From Streptomyces sp. NRRL B-1347 (GTDB lineage Bacteria; Actinomycetota; Actinomycetes; Streptomycetales; Streptomycetaceae), in the NCBI RefSeq assembly GCF_000720325.1, contig NZ_JOJM01000030.1, forward strand, positions 20,237-84,236: a stretch of DNA of 64,000 nt, read 5' to 3'. Of the stretch, positions 34,845-43,686 are shown piece by piece; positions within the stretch are counted from its first letter, which is position 1, and the number at the start of each line of letters is the position of its first letter. A program made the translations under genes and the position numbers. Under the pieces are notes generated by a model. The model had not been told where the DNA came from. It did not search any database and saw nothing but the letters and a program-made list of their open reading frames with translations.

Positions 34845-36070
34845 ATGAGACGTATGCGTTCCCTCCGTGCCGCTCACCGCGGCGGCCACCGCTGTGGCCG
34901 CTCTGGGCCTGACCGTGGTCTCGGGTGCCCCCGCTCAGGCCGCCACTCCACTTCCCGCCCGTGTCTTCGCCCCCCTACACACCTCACTGCCCATCGACAC
35001 CAAGTCCTTCGGCGCCGACATCAAGCCGACATCAAGACGATCCAGGGCCGCGGGGGAGACGTCATCGCCTCCTTCGGCGGCTGCACGGCGGACACCACCG
35101 GCGCCGAGATTGCCGGCAGCTGCACCGACGTCGACCAGATCGCCGCCGTCCACCAGAAGGTCATCACGACCTACGACATCCCACGGCTCAACATGGACAT
35201 CGAGGTCGACGCCCTGGACAACACCGCAGGCATCGACCGGCGGAACAAGGCCATCGAGACGGTCCAGGACTGGGCCGCCGCCACTGGGCGCGAACCGGAG
35301 ATCTCGTACACCCTGCCGACGACGACCAAGGGCTTGGCAGCCAGCGGTCTCGCCCTCCTCAGGAACGCGATGGCCAACGGTGCGCGGGCCGACGTCGCCA
35401 ACATCATGACGCTCGACTACTACGACAACGCCCTGCACGACATGGCCCAGGACACCACCAAGACCGTCGCCCAGGGCCTGTACGACCGACTCGCCAGGCG
35501 CTGCCCGAGCAAGACCCCCGACCAGCTCTGGGGCGTGATCGGCATCACCGAGATGCCGGGCGTCGACGACTTCGGCTGGCCGAGACGTGACTTCTCGCTG
35601 ACGGCGTCCCCCGCCACCGCCACGCTCAAGGCGGGCGGCTCCACCACCAGTACGGTGCAGACCTCGGCGACCGCAGGCACCGCCCGGACCGTCACCCTGA
35701 CCGCCAGCGGCGCACCCGCCGGAGTCACCGCCTCCCTCATCCCACCTCAGTGACGGCCGGCGGGACGTCGACGCTCACGGTCTTCACCACTACGGCGGCC
35801 GTCAACGGCACGTACGACATCGTGGGCACGGGTACGAGCCCGCAGCCCGCGCACTCCACGACGTACTCCCTGACCATCACCGGCGGCAGCGGCAACCAGT
35901 GCACAGCGACACCCTGGGCCGCGAGCACGGTGTGCACCGCCGGTCAGAGGGTCTCGCACGAGGGACACACCTGGAAGGCCAAGTGGTGGACGACGGCTCC
36001 ACCGCCCCATGATCCGCGCAACAGCGCCCCGTATGCTCCTGACCATGAGCACTGCACACCCCGCCCGTAG
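34845..36070 (+). pseudogene. secreted GH18 chitinase with CBM, multiply frameshifted
   Basis: Signal peptide pieces are split between frames: MRRMRSLR in one, then LTAAATAVAALGLTVVSGAP in the next after a shift near 34865. The catalytic domain resumes in the first frame near 35035 (GGDVIASFGGCTADTTG, RLNMDIEVDALDNT with the Asp-x-Glu pair, EISYTLPTTTKGL, ADVANIMTLDYYDNA). Near 35580 the barrel is cut short and joins an Ig/FnIII-like linker (FSLTASPATATLKAGGSTTS). A third shift near 35753 precedes a chitin-binding CBM5/12-like tail (TVCTAGQRVSHEGHTWKAKWW). The gene overlaps the TetR start at its end and is non-functional. Confidence 0.75.
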
Positions 36071-36671
36071 GCGTGACGCCGCCGCGACGCGCGAGGCGAT
36101 CCTCGCCGCCGCGGTCGTGGAGTTCACCGAGCACGGGTACGCCGGGGCCGGGGTGCGTCAGATCGCCGAGCGGGCGGGGGTGACGGCGATGATGATCAAC
36201 CGCTACTTCGGCTCGAAGGAGGGCCTGTTCGCGCAGGCCGTCGCTCGTTCCTTCGCACCGCCGACCATCGTCGGCGACGAACGCACCACCGGCTTGGCGG
36301 ATGCCATCGCCCACACGCTCACCGAGCGCACCGCCTCCGACGCGGAGCAGCTCGATCCGTTCCTACTGCTGTTGCGCTCGGCACCGGATCCGGAGGCGGC
36401 GGGCATCGTCCGGCAGGGCGTGGAGGCCAACGTGGGCGCCCGTCTGGCAGGGCTGCTCGATGGCTCGGACGCCGACGTGCGCGCGCAGCTCGCCCTCGCG
36501 CTGGTCGCCGGTACGTGGCTGCTGCGCAGCGTGGTCGGTACCACCGCGCTCGTCACGGCTGATGAGGCCCGCCTCACCGCCCTCCTCACCGACATGCTCG
36601 AACCGGTGATCCGCGAGGCGGGCGGTGGCGCCTCCGCGTCCGGACCCGGTCTCGACGGCGCCGACAGCTAG
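36045..36671 (+). CDS. TetR-family transcriptional regulator
   Basis: A 208-aa TetR protein. The start at 36045 (MSTAHPARRRDAAATREAIL) gives the usual short N-terminal arm. The helix-turn-helix is GYAGAGVRQIAERAGVTAMM with INRYFGSKEGLFAQAV after it. The ligand domain is typical in length. It lies 91 bases upstream of a methyltransferase on the same strand, and an SDR gene with a palindromic operator-like site follows on the opposite strand; either could be its target. Its start overlaps the remains of the chitinase gene. Confidence 0.9.
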   Translation: MSTAHPARRRDAAATREAILAAAVVEFTEHGYAGAGVRQIAERAGVTAMMINRYFGSKEGLFAQAVARSFAPPTIVGDERTTGLADAIAHTLTERTASDAEQLDPFLLLLRSAPDPEAAGIVRQGVEANVGARLAGLLDGSDADVRAQLALALVAGTWLLRSVVGTTALVTADEARLTALLTDMLEPVIREAGGGASASGPGLDGADS

Positions 36672-36762
36672 GGCTCGTCTGGCGGTACGTGGGCCGGGCC
36701 GAGGGCCGGTCAGCGCCGTAATCGTGTTGACCGCCCCCGGCAGGCAGTGCTGGAGTCGGCGT

Positions 36763-37503
36763 GTGGACAGCATCCCCGCCAACCGGCGGCTCTGGAACCG
36801 GATCAGCAGCGCCTACCAGCACGAGCACGACCCGCAGATCGGCGCCGCACCCCGGCTGTGGGGCATGTACTCCGTCCCCGACGCGCACCTGCGCGCGCTG
36901 GGCGACGTCACCGGCAAGCGTGTCCTGGAACTGGGCTGCGGCGCCGGCCAGTGGTCCAGGGCGCTGGCCGCCGAGGGCGCCGCCGTGGTCGGGATCGACC
37001 TGTCCGAAGCCCAACTCGCCACAGCCGCGCGCGCGATGGGAGCATCCCGCTATCCGCTGGTGCAGGGCGCCGCCGAACAGCTCCCCTTCGCCGACGGCAG
37101 CTTCGACCTGGTGTTCTGCGACTTCGGCGGGCTCAGCTGGGCGCCTCCGCACCTGGCAGTGCCGCAGGCCGCACGCGTCCTGCGCCGAGGCGGACGTCTC
37201 GTGTTCAACGTCGCCAGCCCGTGGTTCGAAGCGTGCTACGACGAAGCCGCAAGCCGCGTGACCACGACGCTGCGGCAGGACTACTTCGGGCTGAACACCA
37301 TCGCCGAAGGCGACGACGCGACCAGCTATCAGCTCACCTACGGCGACTGGGTCCGGGTCCTGCGCGGCGCGGGCCTCGTCATCGACGACCTCATCGAGCC
37401 GCGACCCGAACCCGGAACACCCAACGGCTACAACGAAACCGACCCACCCGACTGGGCCCACCACTGGCCCGCGGAACTCCTCTGGGTCACCCACAAACCG
37501 TAA
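36763..37503 (+). CDS. class I SAM-dependent methyltransferase (UbiE-like)
   Basis: A 246-aa methyltransferase. GTG 36763 has GGAG seven bases ahead. SAM motif I is VLELGCGAGQWSRALAAEG, followed by VGIDLSEAQL, PFADGSFDLVFCDFGGLSW (motif II) and ARVLRRGGRLVFNVASP (motif III). It resembles the Methyltransf_11 group acting on small molecules. It is separated by 91 bases from the TetR gene and ends 65 bases before the convergent SDR gene. Substrate unknown. Confidence 0.85.
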   Translation: MDSIPANRRLWNRISSAYQHEHDPQIGAAPRLWGMYSVPDAHLRALGDVTGKRVLELGCGAGQWSRALAAEGAAVVGIDLSEAQLATAARAMGASRYPLVQGAAEQLPFADGSFDLVFCDFGGLSWAPPHLAVPQAARVLRRGGRLVFNVASPWFEACYDEAASRVTTTLRQDYFGLNTIAEGDDATSYQLTYGDWVRVLRGAGLVIDDLIEPRPEPGTPNGYNETDPPDWAHHWPAELLWVTHKP

Positions 37504-37567
37504 GTCCCGCCACACCGAGACGTGCAGGCCGTCCGCCGTCGGCACGCGGCGGCCGCGGCGTGCGTGC

Positions 37568-38368
37568 TCAGAAGGCGGAGCGGATGAGCCCGCCGTCGAC
37601 GCGGATGGTGGCTCCGCTGATGTACTGGGCGTACTCGCTGCACAGGTAGGCGACGGCTGCGGCGATCTCCTCGGGTTCGCCGAAGCGTTCCTGGTCGTTG
37701 GGGATGAGGGCCTGGACGGCGTGGGGCTGGATCTCGTCCCAGGTCCGGCCCCAGCCGCGGGCGGGCCCGATGCTGGTGACGAGGTCCTTGGTGGCCTCGA
37801 CGAGGATCGCTCCGGGGGAGACGACGTTGGACGTGACGCCGGTGCCCTTGAGTTCGCGGGCGAGGGAGACGGCGAGGTTGTGCCGTGCGGCCAGGGTGGC
37901 GTTGTACTGGGGGTGGGTGTTCATCGGCTGGGAGGCGAGCCCGCCGCCGATGGTGACGACACGGCCCCAGCCGCGTTCGCGCATGGCGGGGACCAGCTGC
38001 TGGATCATCCGGACGCCCGAGACGACGTTGACGTTGTAGGTGTCGCGCCACTCGTCCGGGGTGGCTTCGGCCCACGACAAGTGCCGGTAGAAACCAGCGT
38101 TGTTGACGAGGATGTCGACGGATCCGTCCGCGGTGGCGGCACGGGCGACGTCGGCGGCGCCGCGGTCGTCGGCGAGGTCACCGACCACCACGTCGGCCGT
38201 CCCACCGGCCTCCCGGATCTCCTGCGCGACCTTCTCCGCCCGACCCTCGTCCCGCCCGTGGACCACGACGGCGGCCCCTTCGACCGCCAGCAGCTTCGCG
38301 GTCTCCATGCCTAGCCCCGCGCTCGAACCCGTGACGAGCGCGCGCTTACCGGTCAGGTTGAGATTCAT
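37568..38368 (-). CDS. short-chain dehydrogenase/reductase lacking the YxxxK lysine
   Basis: A 266-aa SDR from ATG 38368, with GAGAGGG seven bases ahead. The cofactor motif is LVTGSSAGLGMETAKLL, and NNAGFYRHLSW supplies the NNAG structural motif. At the usual active site the sequence is THPQYNATLAARHNL: the Tyr is followed by Leu where YxxxK needs Lys, and the Ser position upstream reads TIGGGLASQP. It also ends normally (ISGATIRVDGGLIRSAF). It may be a non-catalytic or altered SDR, or use a different residue. The gene is preceded by a perfect 22-bp palindrome. Confidence 0.85.
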   Translation of the reverse strand: MNLNLTGKRALVTGSSAGLGMETAKLLAVEGAAVVVHGRDEGRAEKVAQEIREAGGTADVVVGDLADDRGAADVARAATADGSVDILVNNAGFYRHLSWAEATPDEWRDTYNVNVVSGVRMIQQLVPAMRERGWGRVVTIGGGLASQPMNTHPQYNATLAARHNLAVSLARELKGTGVTSNVVSPGAILVEATKDLVTSIGPARGWGRTWDEIQPHAVQALIPNDQERFGEPEEIAAAVAYLCSEYAQYISGATIRVDGGLIRSAF

Positions 38369-38435
38369 CTCGTGTTCCCTCTCAGAGGCCCGCTCACGGG
38401 CCCGCGTGATGTGGTGCTGCGAGCTTTCTGACACG

Positions 38436-38457
38436 TAAGTCTACAGCTGTAGACTTA
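38436..38457. promoter_or_regulatory. perfect 22-bp palindrome upstream of SDR gene
   Basis: TAAGTCTACAG is followed directly by its exact complement, ending at 38457. It lies 67 bases ahead of the SDR start. The centre TACAGCTGTA has the TACA-N2-TGTA form of BlaI/MecI-type operators, but a TetR or MarR site is equally possible; a TetR gene lies nearby at 36045. Confidence 0.65.
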
Positions 38458-38607
38458 TGGTTCGGCAAGACCGACCCGGATGTCGTAGTGGTGGGCTGGC
38501 GCGGACTGGCCGGAGAGCATGCGGGACCCGGCGGCCGTCGATCGCGACGGCAAGCTGGTGCGGCACCTCTCGGCCGAGGTCTGCGGGGTCTCATTGATCA
38601 TGGGGGG

Positions 38608-38916
38608 ATGGCCGCATGGATGCGTTGTTACTGGGACGAGGAAGATCTGTGGTTCTACTTCGAGCTCGACACGGCGGGGTGGGTCACACGACAAGTCGAG
38701 CTTCAGGGGCCGCGGCTGATCCCGATCGCGGCGGCTTGTCTCGTCGAGTGGCAGCAGGCCCGTGACGCCGGCCGCCTGGCCGCGTACGAGAGCAGGTTCG
38801 GGTTCACGGCCCAGTCGCCGGTCTCTGAGTGGGAAGGGCATGATCCGCAGCCCTTGACCCGTCGGGAGTTCGAAGAGGTCTGGGACAGGGCCCGCCGGCT
38901 GCTGGCGGGCCAGTAG
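38608..38916 (+). CDS. conserved hypothetical protein, Streptomyces type
   Basis: A 102-aa soluble protein starting MAAWMRCYWDEEDLWFYFEL with a ribosome-like G-run directly before the ATG. Trp- and Glu-rich, with a central segment ARLAAYESRFGF-like region (GRLAAYESRFGFTAQSPVSE) and an end in EVWDRARRLLAGQ. It recalls small uncharacterised proteins common in Streptomyces. The 150 bases upstream contain fragments of other frames (a piece reading DRDGKLVRHLSAEVCGVSL) that look like gene debris. Confidence 0.55.
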   Translation: MAAWMRCYWDEEDLWFYFELDTAGWVTRQVELQGPRLIPIAAACLVEWQQARDAGRLAAYESRFGFTAQSPVSEWEGHDPQPLTRREFEEVWDRARRLLAGQ

Positions 38917-39041
38917 TGGCTGCGGGCGAGGGTGTGGACGTCGCGCCCGCCGGTGGTGGGTCCGGGCATCCGAGCTCACCGGTCTGCCGCTGGCCGACGC
39001 GTTCGCAGTGGTGCTCGTTGACCCAAGGTCCCCAGGAGCGG

Positions 39042-39575
39042 CTACACCTGCTCCTGGTACACCCTGATCTCGGCGGGCTTGAGGGTGTGGATCGTCGCCC
39101 AGGCCCCTTGCCCGCTCAGTCTCGCGGCCCACTCGTTGAGATCGTCTCCGCCGCCGTGGAAGAACCACGAGTCGAAGCGTCCCAAGGCCCGCAGGAAGGG
39201 TGAGGGTCCGTATCGAAGCTCGCAGTGGACCTGTACGTAGTGGTCGTGATCGCCGTAGCCGTCGGCCATCTCGAACTGTCGGGTGAAGTCCATCGTGAAC
39301 ATCGCAGGACCGTCAAACGAGTAGGTCCCGTACTGGAACAGCAGACCATCGGCATCGGGTGCGTCCGGAACGTCGAAGAGCAGTCGGCCGAAGCGGAGGA
39401 AGGCAAGCCAGGCGTCTTCCGCATCCAGGTCAGTAAGCGGACGCTGCCCCACTCCCAGCTCGCCCTCGAGCAGCCCCACGGCCTCGTCTGTCGACGGTCT
39501 CCGCGCAATGAACGTTCTCCGTACGTTGATTGGTGGCCCAGGAGGCCGGGTGTGGCTGACTAGATGTCGGATCAG
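39042..39575 (-). CDS. hypothetical protein, start uncertain
   Basis: About 160-178 aa. The conserved-looking part runs from RRPSTDEAVGLLEGELGVGQ through AEDAWLAFLRFGRLLFDVPD, LLFQYGTYSFDGPAMFTMDF and FDSWFFHGGGDDLNEWAARL. The frame stays open upstream through the preceding gene, but no ATG or GTG is well placed; CTG at 39575 or a start near the sequence NVRRTF (about 39525) are options. It follows the 115-aa hypothetical gene on the same strand, whose stop is at 39577. Family unknown; the pattern suggests a soluble immunity or SMI1-like small protein, which is a guess. Confidence 0.55.
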   Translation of the reverse strand: MIRHLVSHTRPPGPPINVRRTFIARRPSTDEAVGLLEGELGVGQRPLTDLDAEDAWLAFLRFGRLLFDVPDAPDADGLLFQYGTYSFDGPAMFTMDFTRQFEMADGYGDHDHYVQVHCELRYGPSPFLRALGRFDSWFFHGGGDDLNEWAARLSGQGAWATIHTLKPAEIRVYQEQV

Positions 39576-39576
39576 G

Positions 39577-39924
39577 TCAGAGGTCTTCCTCAACGAGGCC
39601 GAACCCCTCAGGGAAGCCCTCCAGGAACGCGCGACGCGATGGGTCCGCCTCCTCCGCGGCCATCGAACCGAGCAGATCGATGAACTCGATTCGCTGATCA
39701 CCCGAAAGCTGTGTCACCAGATGGGCAACACCCTCCAAGACCTTGACCGCATCATCCGGGTCCATCTGGTCGTCCTCGCACCCCTCGACGAACCAGAGAA
39801 CATCGACCAAAGCCTGCGCCAGAGCATGGGCCAGCGACGAGTACACAGACATCGGAAAGATCTCCCACCAGGCGGCTGACAGAGCGATGTCATCCCAGCA
39901 CATGCCACTGACATCGCTGTCCAT
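39577..39924 (-). CDS. hypothetical protein, 115 aa
   Basis: Acidic helical protein: SVYSSLAHALAQALVDVLWF, CEDDQMDPDDAVKVLEGVAH and QRIEFIDLLGSMAAEEADPS. It has no signal peptide or known motif. It lies directly upstream of the hypothetical gene at 39042, and the pair may form a two-gene unit. Good codon use supports translation, but no homologue is recognised. Confidence 0.55.
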   Translation of the reverse strand: MDSDVSGMCWDDIALSAAWWEIFPMSVYSSLAHALAQALVDVLWFVEGCEDDQMDPDDAVKVLEGVAHLVTQLSGDQRIEFIDLLGSMAAEEADPSRRAFLEGFPEGFGLVEEDL

Positions 39925-40020
39925 GAGCTGACCACGCGACTGAGTCAGAACCGAAACTCGCCGACAAAGCCATGCTGGTCAGCGGGAGGGGGGAGGGGCA
40001 ACAGCTTGACCAAAGAGATA

Positions 40021-40560
40021 GGGGCACACCCTCCCCGCGTCTGCGTCACGCTGGGTACCACGGTCCCCAGGTGAACGGTGTCGGCAGCCTGGAGAACGTG
40101 CTGGAGGCCGCCACCGGCACCGACACGGAGTTCGTACTCGCACTCGGTGACGACCCGGACCTGAGCGCCCCGGGTGCGCTGCCCGGCGACGTGCGGGTCG
40201 TCGGCTTCACCCCCCTCAGGACCCTGCTGGCCACCTGCGACGCGGTCATCCACCACGGCGGCGCGGGGACCACCCTGACCTCCTCGCACGCCGAGGTATC
40301 GCAGCTGGCGATGCCGCACAGCGCCGACAACTGGCTCAACGCCGCTGTGACCGGGCGGTGCGGGCTCGGCCTGAACCGCGAACCGGGCGACGTGGGCACG
40401 GCACTGACCAAGACCCGGCTGCACGACGACACCCCGCGCGCCCCCGTCCGCGGCGCCCGGCCCCGGCCCCGGCGAGCTCGTGCCGCACCTCGTGCACCTG
40501 GCCGAAAGGCGACCCGGGTCACCCCAGTGCGCCCCACCAGCCTTGACCTCAATTTCACTT
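40021..40560 (+). pseudogene. GT1 (macrolide-type) glycosyltransferase C-terminal remnant
   Basis: Only the C-terminal nucleotide-sugar-binding half is present. RVCVTLGTTV lies in one frame; a missing base near 40066 (CCCCAGG) shifts to NGVGSLENVLEAATGTDTEF, VRVVGFTPLRTLLATCDAVI and HHGGAGTTLTSSH, the GT1 donor motif. A second shift near 40445 moves the end to GELVPHLVHLAERR. There is no N-terminal acceptor domain. A decayed antibiotic-type glycosyltransferase; the next gene's promoter overlaps its end. Confidence 0.75.
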
Positions 40561-40573
40561 GAGGTTCAAGACT
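40543..40573 (+). promoter_or_regulatory. SoxR/MerR-like promoter-operator
   Basis: TTGACCTCAA-TTTCAC-TTGAGGTTCAA is a dyad of the SoxR type (core CCTCAA..TTGAGG). A -35-like TTGACC at 40543 and a -10-like AAGACT at 40568 are 19 bases apart, the long spacer characteristic of MerR-family-activated promoters. It lies 30 bases before the TTG start of the NmrA-family gene. In S. coelicolor SoxR controls a few oxidoreductase genes from such boxes. Confidence 0.7.
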
Positions 40574-40602
40574 CTCCTCAACAACCAACAAGGAGTGGGA
40601 CG

Positions 40603-41436
40603 TTGAGCGAAAACAAGATTGTCCTCGTCCTCGGCGCCACGGGGAACCAGGGCGGCGCCACCGCCCGAGAACTGCTCTCGCGGGGATGGACCGTCCACGC
40701 CTTGGTGCGCAACCCCGACAAGCCCGAGGCGCAGGCACTCAAGGAGCAAGGCGCCGTACTCGTGCAGGGCGACCTGGACGACACCGAGTCACTGCGCCGG
40801 GCCATGACCGGCGTGTACGGCGTCTTCAGCGTGCAGTCACTGGGCTGGGACCCGCAGACCCTCGAAGCCGAAGTCCGCCACGGCAAGGCCGTGGCCGACG
40901 TGGCCAAGGAGAGCGGCGTCGCGCACCTGGTGTACACCTCCGTGGAAGGAGCCGAGCGCGACACCGGCATCGACCACTTCGAGACCAAGGCCGAGATCGA
41001 GCGGCACATCGCGACCCTCGGCATCCCGACGACGGTCCTGCGCCCGGTGTTCTTCATGAACAACCTGCTCGGCTACGCCGACGCCGAGGGCGAGCGGCTG
41101 ATGGAGCTGCCGGTCAAGCCCGACAAGCCGATTCAGCTGATCGCCTCCGACGACATCGGCCACTTCGCCGCCGACGCCTTCGACGACCCGCAGGAGTTCA
41201 TCGGCAAGAAGATCGGACTCGCCGGCGACGAGATCACGTTCACCGAGATCGCCGCGGTCTACGAGCGCGTCACCGGTACGCCGAGCCGCCTCGAGCCGCA
41301 GCCCATCGAGGACCGCATGTTCGTATGGTTCGCCGAGGAGGGCTACCAAGCGGACATTCCGTCGCTGCGCCGTCGGCACCCGGGCCTGATGACCCTGGAG
41401 CAGTTCCTCACCCGTCGTCTGAAGCCCGCTTCCTGA
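40603..41436 (+). CDS. NmrA-family NAD(P)-binding protein, probable SoxR target
   Basis: A 277-aa atypical SDR. The start is TTG 40603, set by AAGGAG seven bases ahead. Nucleotide motif VLGATGNQGGATARELLSRG, then LVQGDLDDTESLRRAMTGVY, HLVYTSVEGAERDTG and LRPVFFMNNLL are standard for NmrA/HSCARG-like redox sensors or reductases. It ends with RRRHPGLMTLEQFLTRRL. The SoxR-like promoter upstream suggests induction by redox-cycling compounds such as quinone or phenazine antibiotics. Confidence 0.9.
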   Translation: MSENKIVLVLGATGNQGGATARELLSRGWTVHALVRNPDKPEAQALKEQGAVLVQGDLDDTESLRRAMTGVYGVFSVQSLGWDPQTLEAEVRHGKAVADVAKESGVAHLVYTSVEGAERDTGIDHFETKAEIERHIATLGIPTTVLRPVFFMNNLLGYADAEGERLMELPVKPDKPIQLIASDDIGHFAADAFDDPQEFIGKKIGLAGDEITFTEIAAVYERVTGTPSRLEPQPIEDRMFVWFAEEGYQADIPSLRRRHPGLMTLEQFLTRRLKPAS

Positions 41437-41494
41437 CCCGGGCGAGTAGCCCCGCCAGCCGCACGGCATGACCGGTCGGCGGGGCTTGACGGCA

Positions 41495-42532
41495 TCAGAT
41501 CAGCAGCAGCCGCGTGTGCGCGACCAGCTTCCGGTTCACACTGGTGCTCTGCACGAAGATCGTGAAGTCGTCGTTGTGGTCCGGCTTCACGCGCACCTCC
41601 CTGTCCGGCAGGCCGAGCAGCGCCCGGGCCTCCGGCCCCATGAACACCCGGTCCGTCTTCTTCTCAAGGACCGCTATCTGCTTGCGCGCCTGGATCTTCT
41701 CCGACTTGCTCAACTGGTAGAACGCGCCACCGGTGCGGTACGTGTGTCCGCACTCGACGACCCACTCCCGTATCCCCGCTTCGCGCGCCACCGGAATCAG
41801 CTGGTACGCCGACGGATCGGCCGGGGTGAGCCCGGCCGCCTTGATGGTGTCCTCGTTGACCGCCTCCGCACCCGTGGAGAACACCGCCCGCGACCCCCGG
41901 ATGCCCTGCGCGCGGCCCACCATGAACTTCTCGGTGGCCTCCTGGATCACCTGCCCGGCCTCTTCCAGGCCCTGCGTGCTCGTGGCGTCCCAGACAGCGA
42001 TGTTGTCCTTCGGGAAGCCGCACTGCATGGCCTCGCGCTTGCCCATCTGGTCCGGCACCAGGACGGCCAGCGTCCAGTTGTCCTCCTGCGTCTCGATCAT
42101 GTCGGCCACCGCCTGCACCAGGGCGCGCGGATCCGTGGCAGGGGCATCCGGGCAGCGATGGCTGACGTTCTCCTGGCCGTCGGTCAGTACGAACGTCAGG
42201 AAGCTGTGATCCCCGTACAACTGGGCCGTCTGCGCCAGCTCCCGCTGCGACTTCAGCGTGGCTGCCAGCAGCGCCGTCATACCCCCCGCTCGGTACAGCT
42301 CCTTCAAGGACGGCATGCGCAGCACGTCCTTGTCGTACACGACGCACTCCACCGTGTCCGCGAAGACGTACACCGTGACCCGGGTCTCCTGGTCCAGCTC
42401 CTCCGAACGGCGGGCCAGATAGGCGATCTGCTGGTCGGCCACCTCGACGACCTTGCCGCTGAGATGCGACATGGACGAACTGGCATCCAGCACAAGAGCA
42501 ACGTGATTGATGTAGTTCTGACTTCCGGACAT
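41495..42532 (-). CDS. von Willebrand factor type A domain protein
   Basis: A 345-aa cytoplasmic protein with a VWA domain at its start: HVALVLDASSSMSHLSGKVV carries the DxSxS MIDAS, and TFVLTDGQENVSHR supplies the later Asp; the Thr is in GGMTALLAATL. A C-terminal 100 residues (REWVVECGHTYRTGGAFYQL, LLGLPDREVRVKPDHNDDF) form a separate small domain. No TM segment or signal. VWA proteins of this type are frequent in Streptomyces, often in tellurite-resistance or stress loci, but no partner is adjacent here. Confidence 0.85.
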   Translation of the reverse strand: MSGSQNYINHVALVLDASSSMSHLSGKVVEVADQQIAYLARRSEELDQETRVTVYVFADTVECVVYDKDVLRMPSLKELYRAGGMTALLAATLKSQRELAQTAQLYGDHSFLTFVLTDGQENVSHRCPDAPATDPRALVQAVADMIETQEDNWTLAVLVPDQMGKREAMQCGFPKDNIAVWDATSTQGLEEAGQVIQEATEKFMVGRAQGIRGSRAVFSTGAEAVNEDTIKAAGLTPADPSAYQLIPVAREAGIREWVVECGHTYRTGGAFYQLSKSEKIQARKQIAVLEKKTDRVFMGPEARALLGLPDREVRVKPDHNDDFTIFVQSTSVNRKLVAHTRLLLI

Positions 42533-42766
42533 GGCCGCCCCCTCTTCCGACTCGATGCACCCACCGTCTCACCCACCACTGACAATCGCCTCTGACCAGG
42601 GACGACCTCGAACACGCCGACTGCGCGAGGCCGTCACGAGGTGCCGTGCCCGCCGAAGCCGCCACCCACGGACCCGCCCTCACCTCTGCCTCCGTGTGGG
42701 GACCCCGGCGGAGCCTTCGGCGTCCGACGGCCGCGGCGCCGGGGCGCGTCGGCGCTCGCTGGCCGG

Positions 42767-43246
42767 TCAGGGACTGATCTGGCCTTCGGGCGCGGCTGTG
42801 CCCGCGAGGCCGCGACGGCCCGCTGCCCAGCCCATGACGTCGGCCGCGGCCACCTCTTCGATCCTCGCCAGGAGCCGCTCTCTGGCCGCCTGGTCGCGGT
42901 CCTCGCCAGCCAGGAGCTTGTACCGGTTCACTTCCAGGCGCAGCGTCGTCCAGCTCTCCGCGGCCAGTACCCAGCGGTCGACGTGCTGGAAGACCTGCCG
43001 GAACCCGCCGATGAACACCGCCGCTCCGGCCAGGCACGCCGTGACCACCGCGGGTGCCTGCACACCGGCGGCGACCACCGTCGCCGCGCCGGTCAGCAGG
43101 GCTGTCAGTTCGGTCAGCCGGTGCAGGCGCCGCGCGCGATCACGCGCATGCGCATACCAGGCCAACTCCGCCTCGGCATAGGCGAGCAGAGCGTCGTGTC
43201 CTGCCGTCGGGCTCGGCGGCTGTCGTCGTTGTGGGCGCACTCGCAC
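42767..43246 (-). CDS. SLATT/DUF4231-like two-helix membrane protein
   Basis: A 159-aa protein with an N-terminal helix (LAYAEAELAWYAHARDRARR), two adjacent TM segments (LTELTALLTGAATVVAAGVQ; AVVTACLAGAAVFIGGFRQV) and a helical tail (WTTLRLEVNRYKLLAGEDRD). This is the layout of SLATT domains, predicted pore-like effectors often paired with nucleotide-signalling or other defence genes. No such partner is adjacent, so its role is open. Start uncertain (GTG at 43246). Confidence 0.65.
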   Translation of the reverse strand: MRVRPQRRQPPSPTAGHDALLAYAEAELAWYAHARDRARRLHRLTELTALLTGAATVVAAGVQAPAVVTACLAGAAVFIGGFRQVFQHVDRWVLAAESWTTLRLEVNRYKLLAGEDRDQAARERLLARIEEVAAADVMGWAAGRRGLAGTAAPEGQISP

Positions 43247-43686
43247 ATGATGCCGAACGTTTGCCGCGGGCCGCGGCGAAATACCGGACCGAGAGTGCGC
43301 ACTGTCCGCGCGATGCCCCTTGGCCCTTCCGACAGTGGGACGACGCCGACCTCAGGGGGAGGTCGGCGTCGCCTCTCCGTACTGGAGACCCCTGCTCGGC
43401 CCCAAGACGACGGGCTGATTCGCACGTTGGCCCTGCCCACCCAGATCGATACCGGGATCCCCCGTCCAGCCGGGGCGTCCGAGACGTACAGCCGCAGGCT
43501 CGGCCCACGACGGGACCCCGGCGGGAGCCCTGATGAGCGAGTGGCGAGTCCACTTGGAGGAACAGGCGCGCCAGGAGACCGACGCGAACGTACTGCGTGA
43601 TCGCCGGACGCCGGCAGTCGAGACTGTGCGGGGAGCGTGCGGAACACACCGTGGGGCGTGTATCGGAAGTCAGCCCCCGGCCACGG
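43247..43686. other. gene-free stretch
   Basis: About 440 bases. Overlapping open frames on both strands are typical high-GC shadows without ribosome sites. Nothing further can be supported. Confidence 0.4.
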
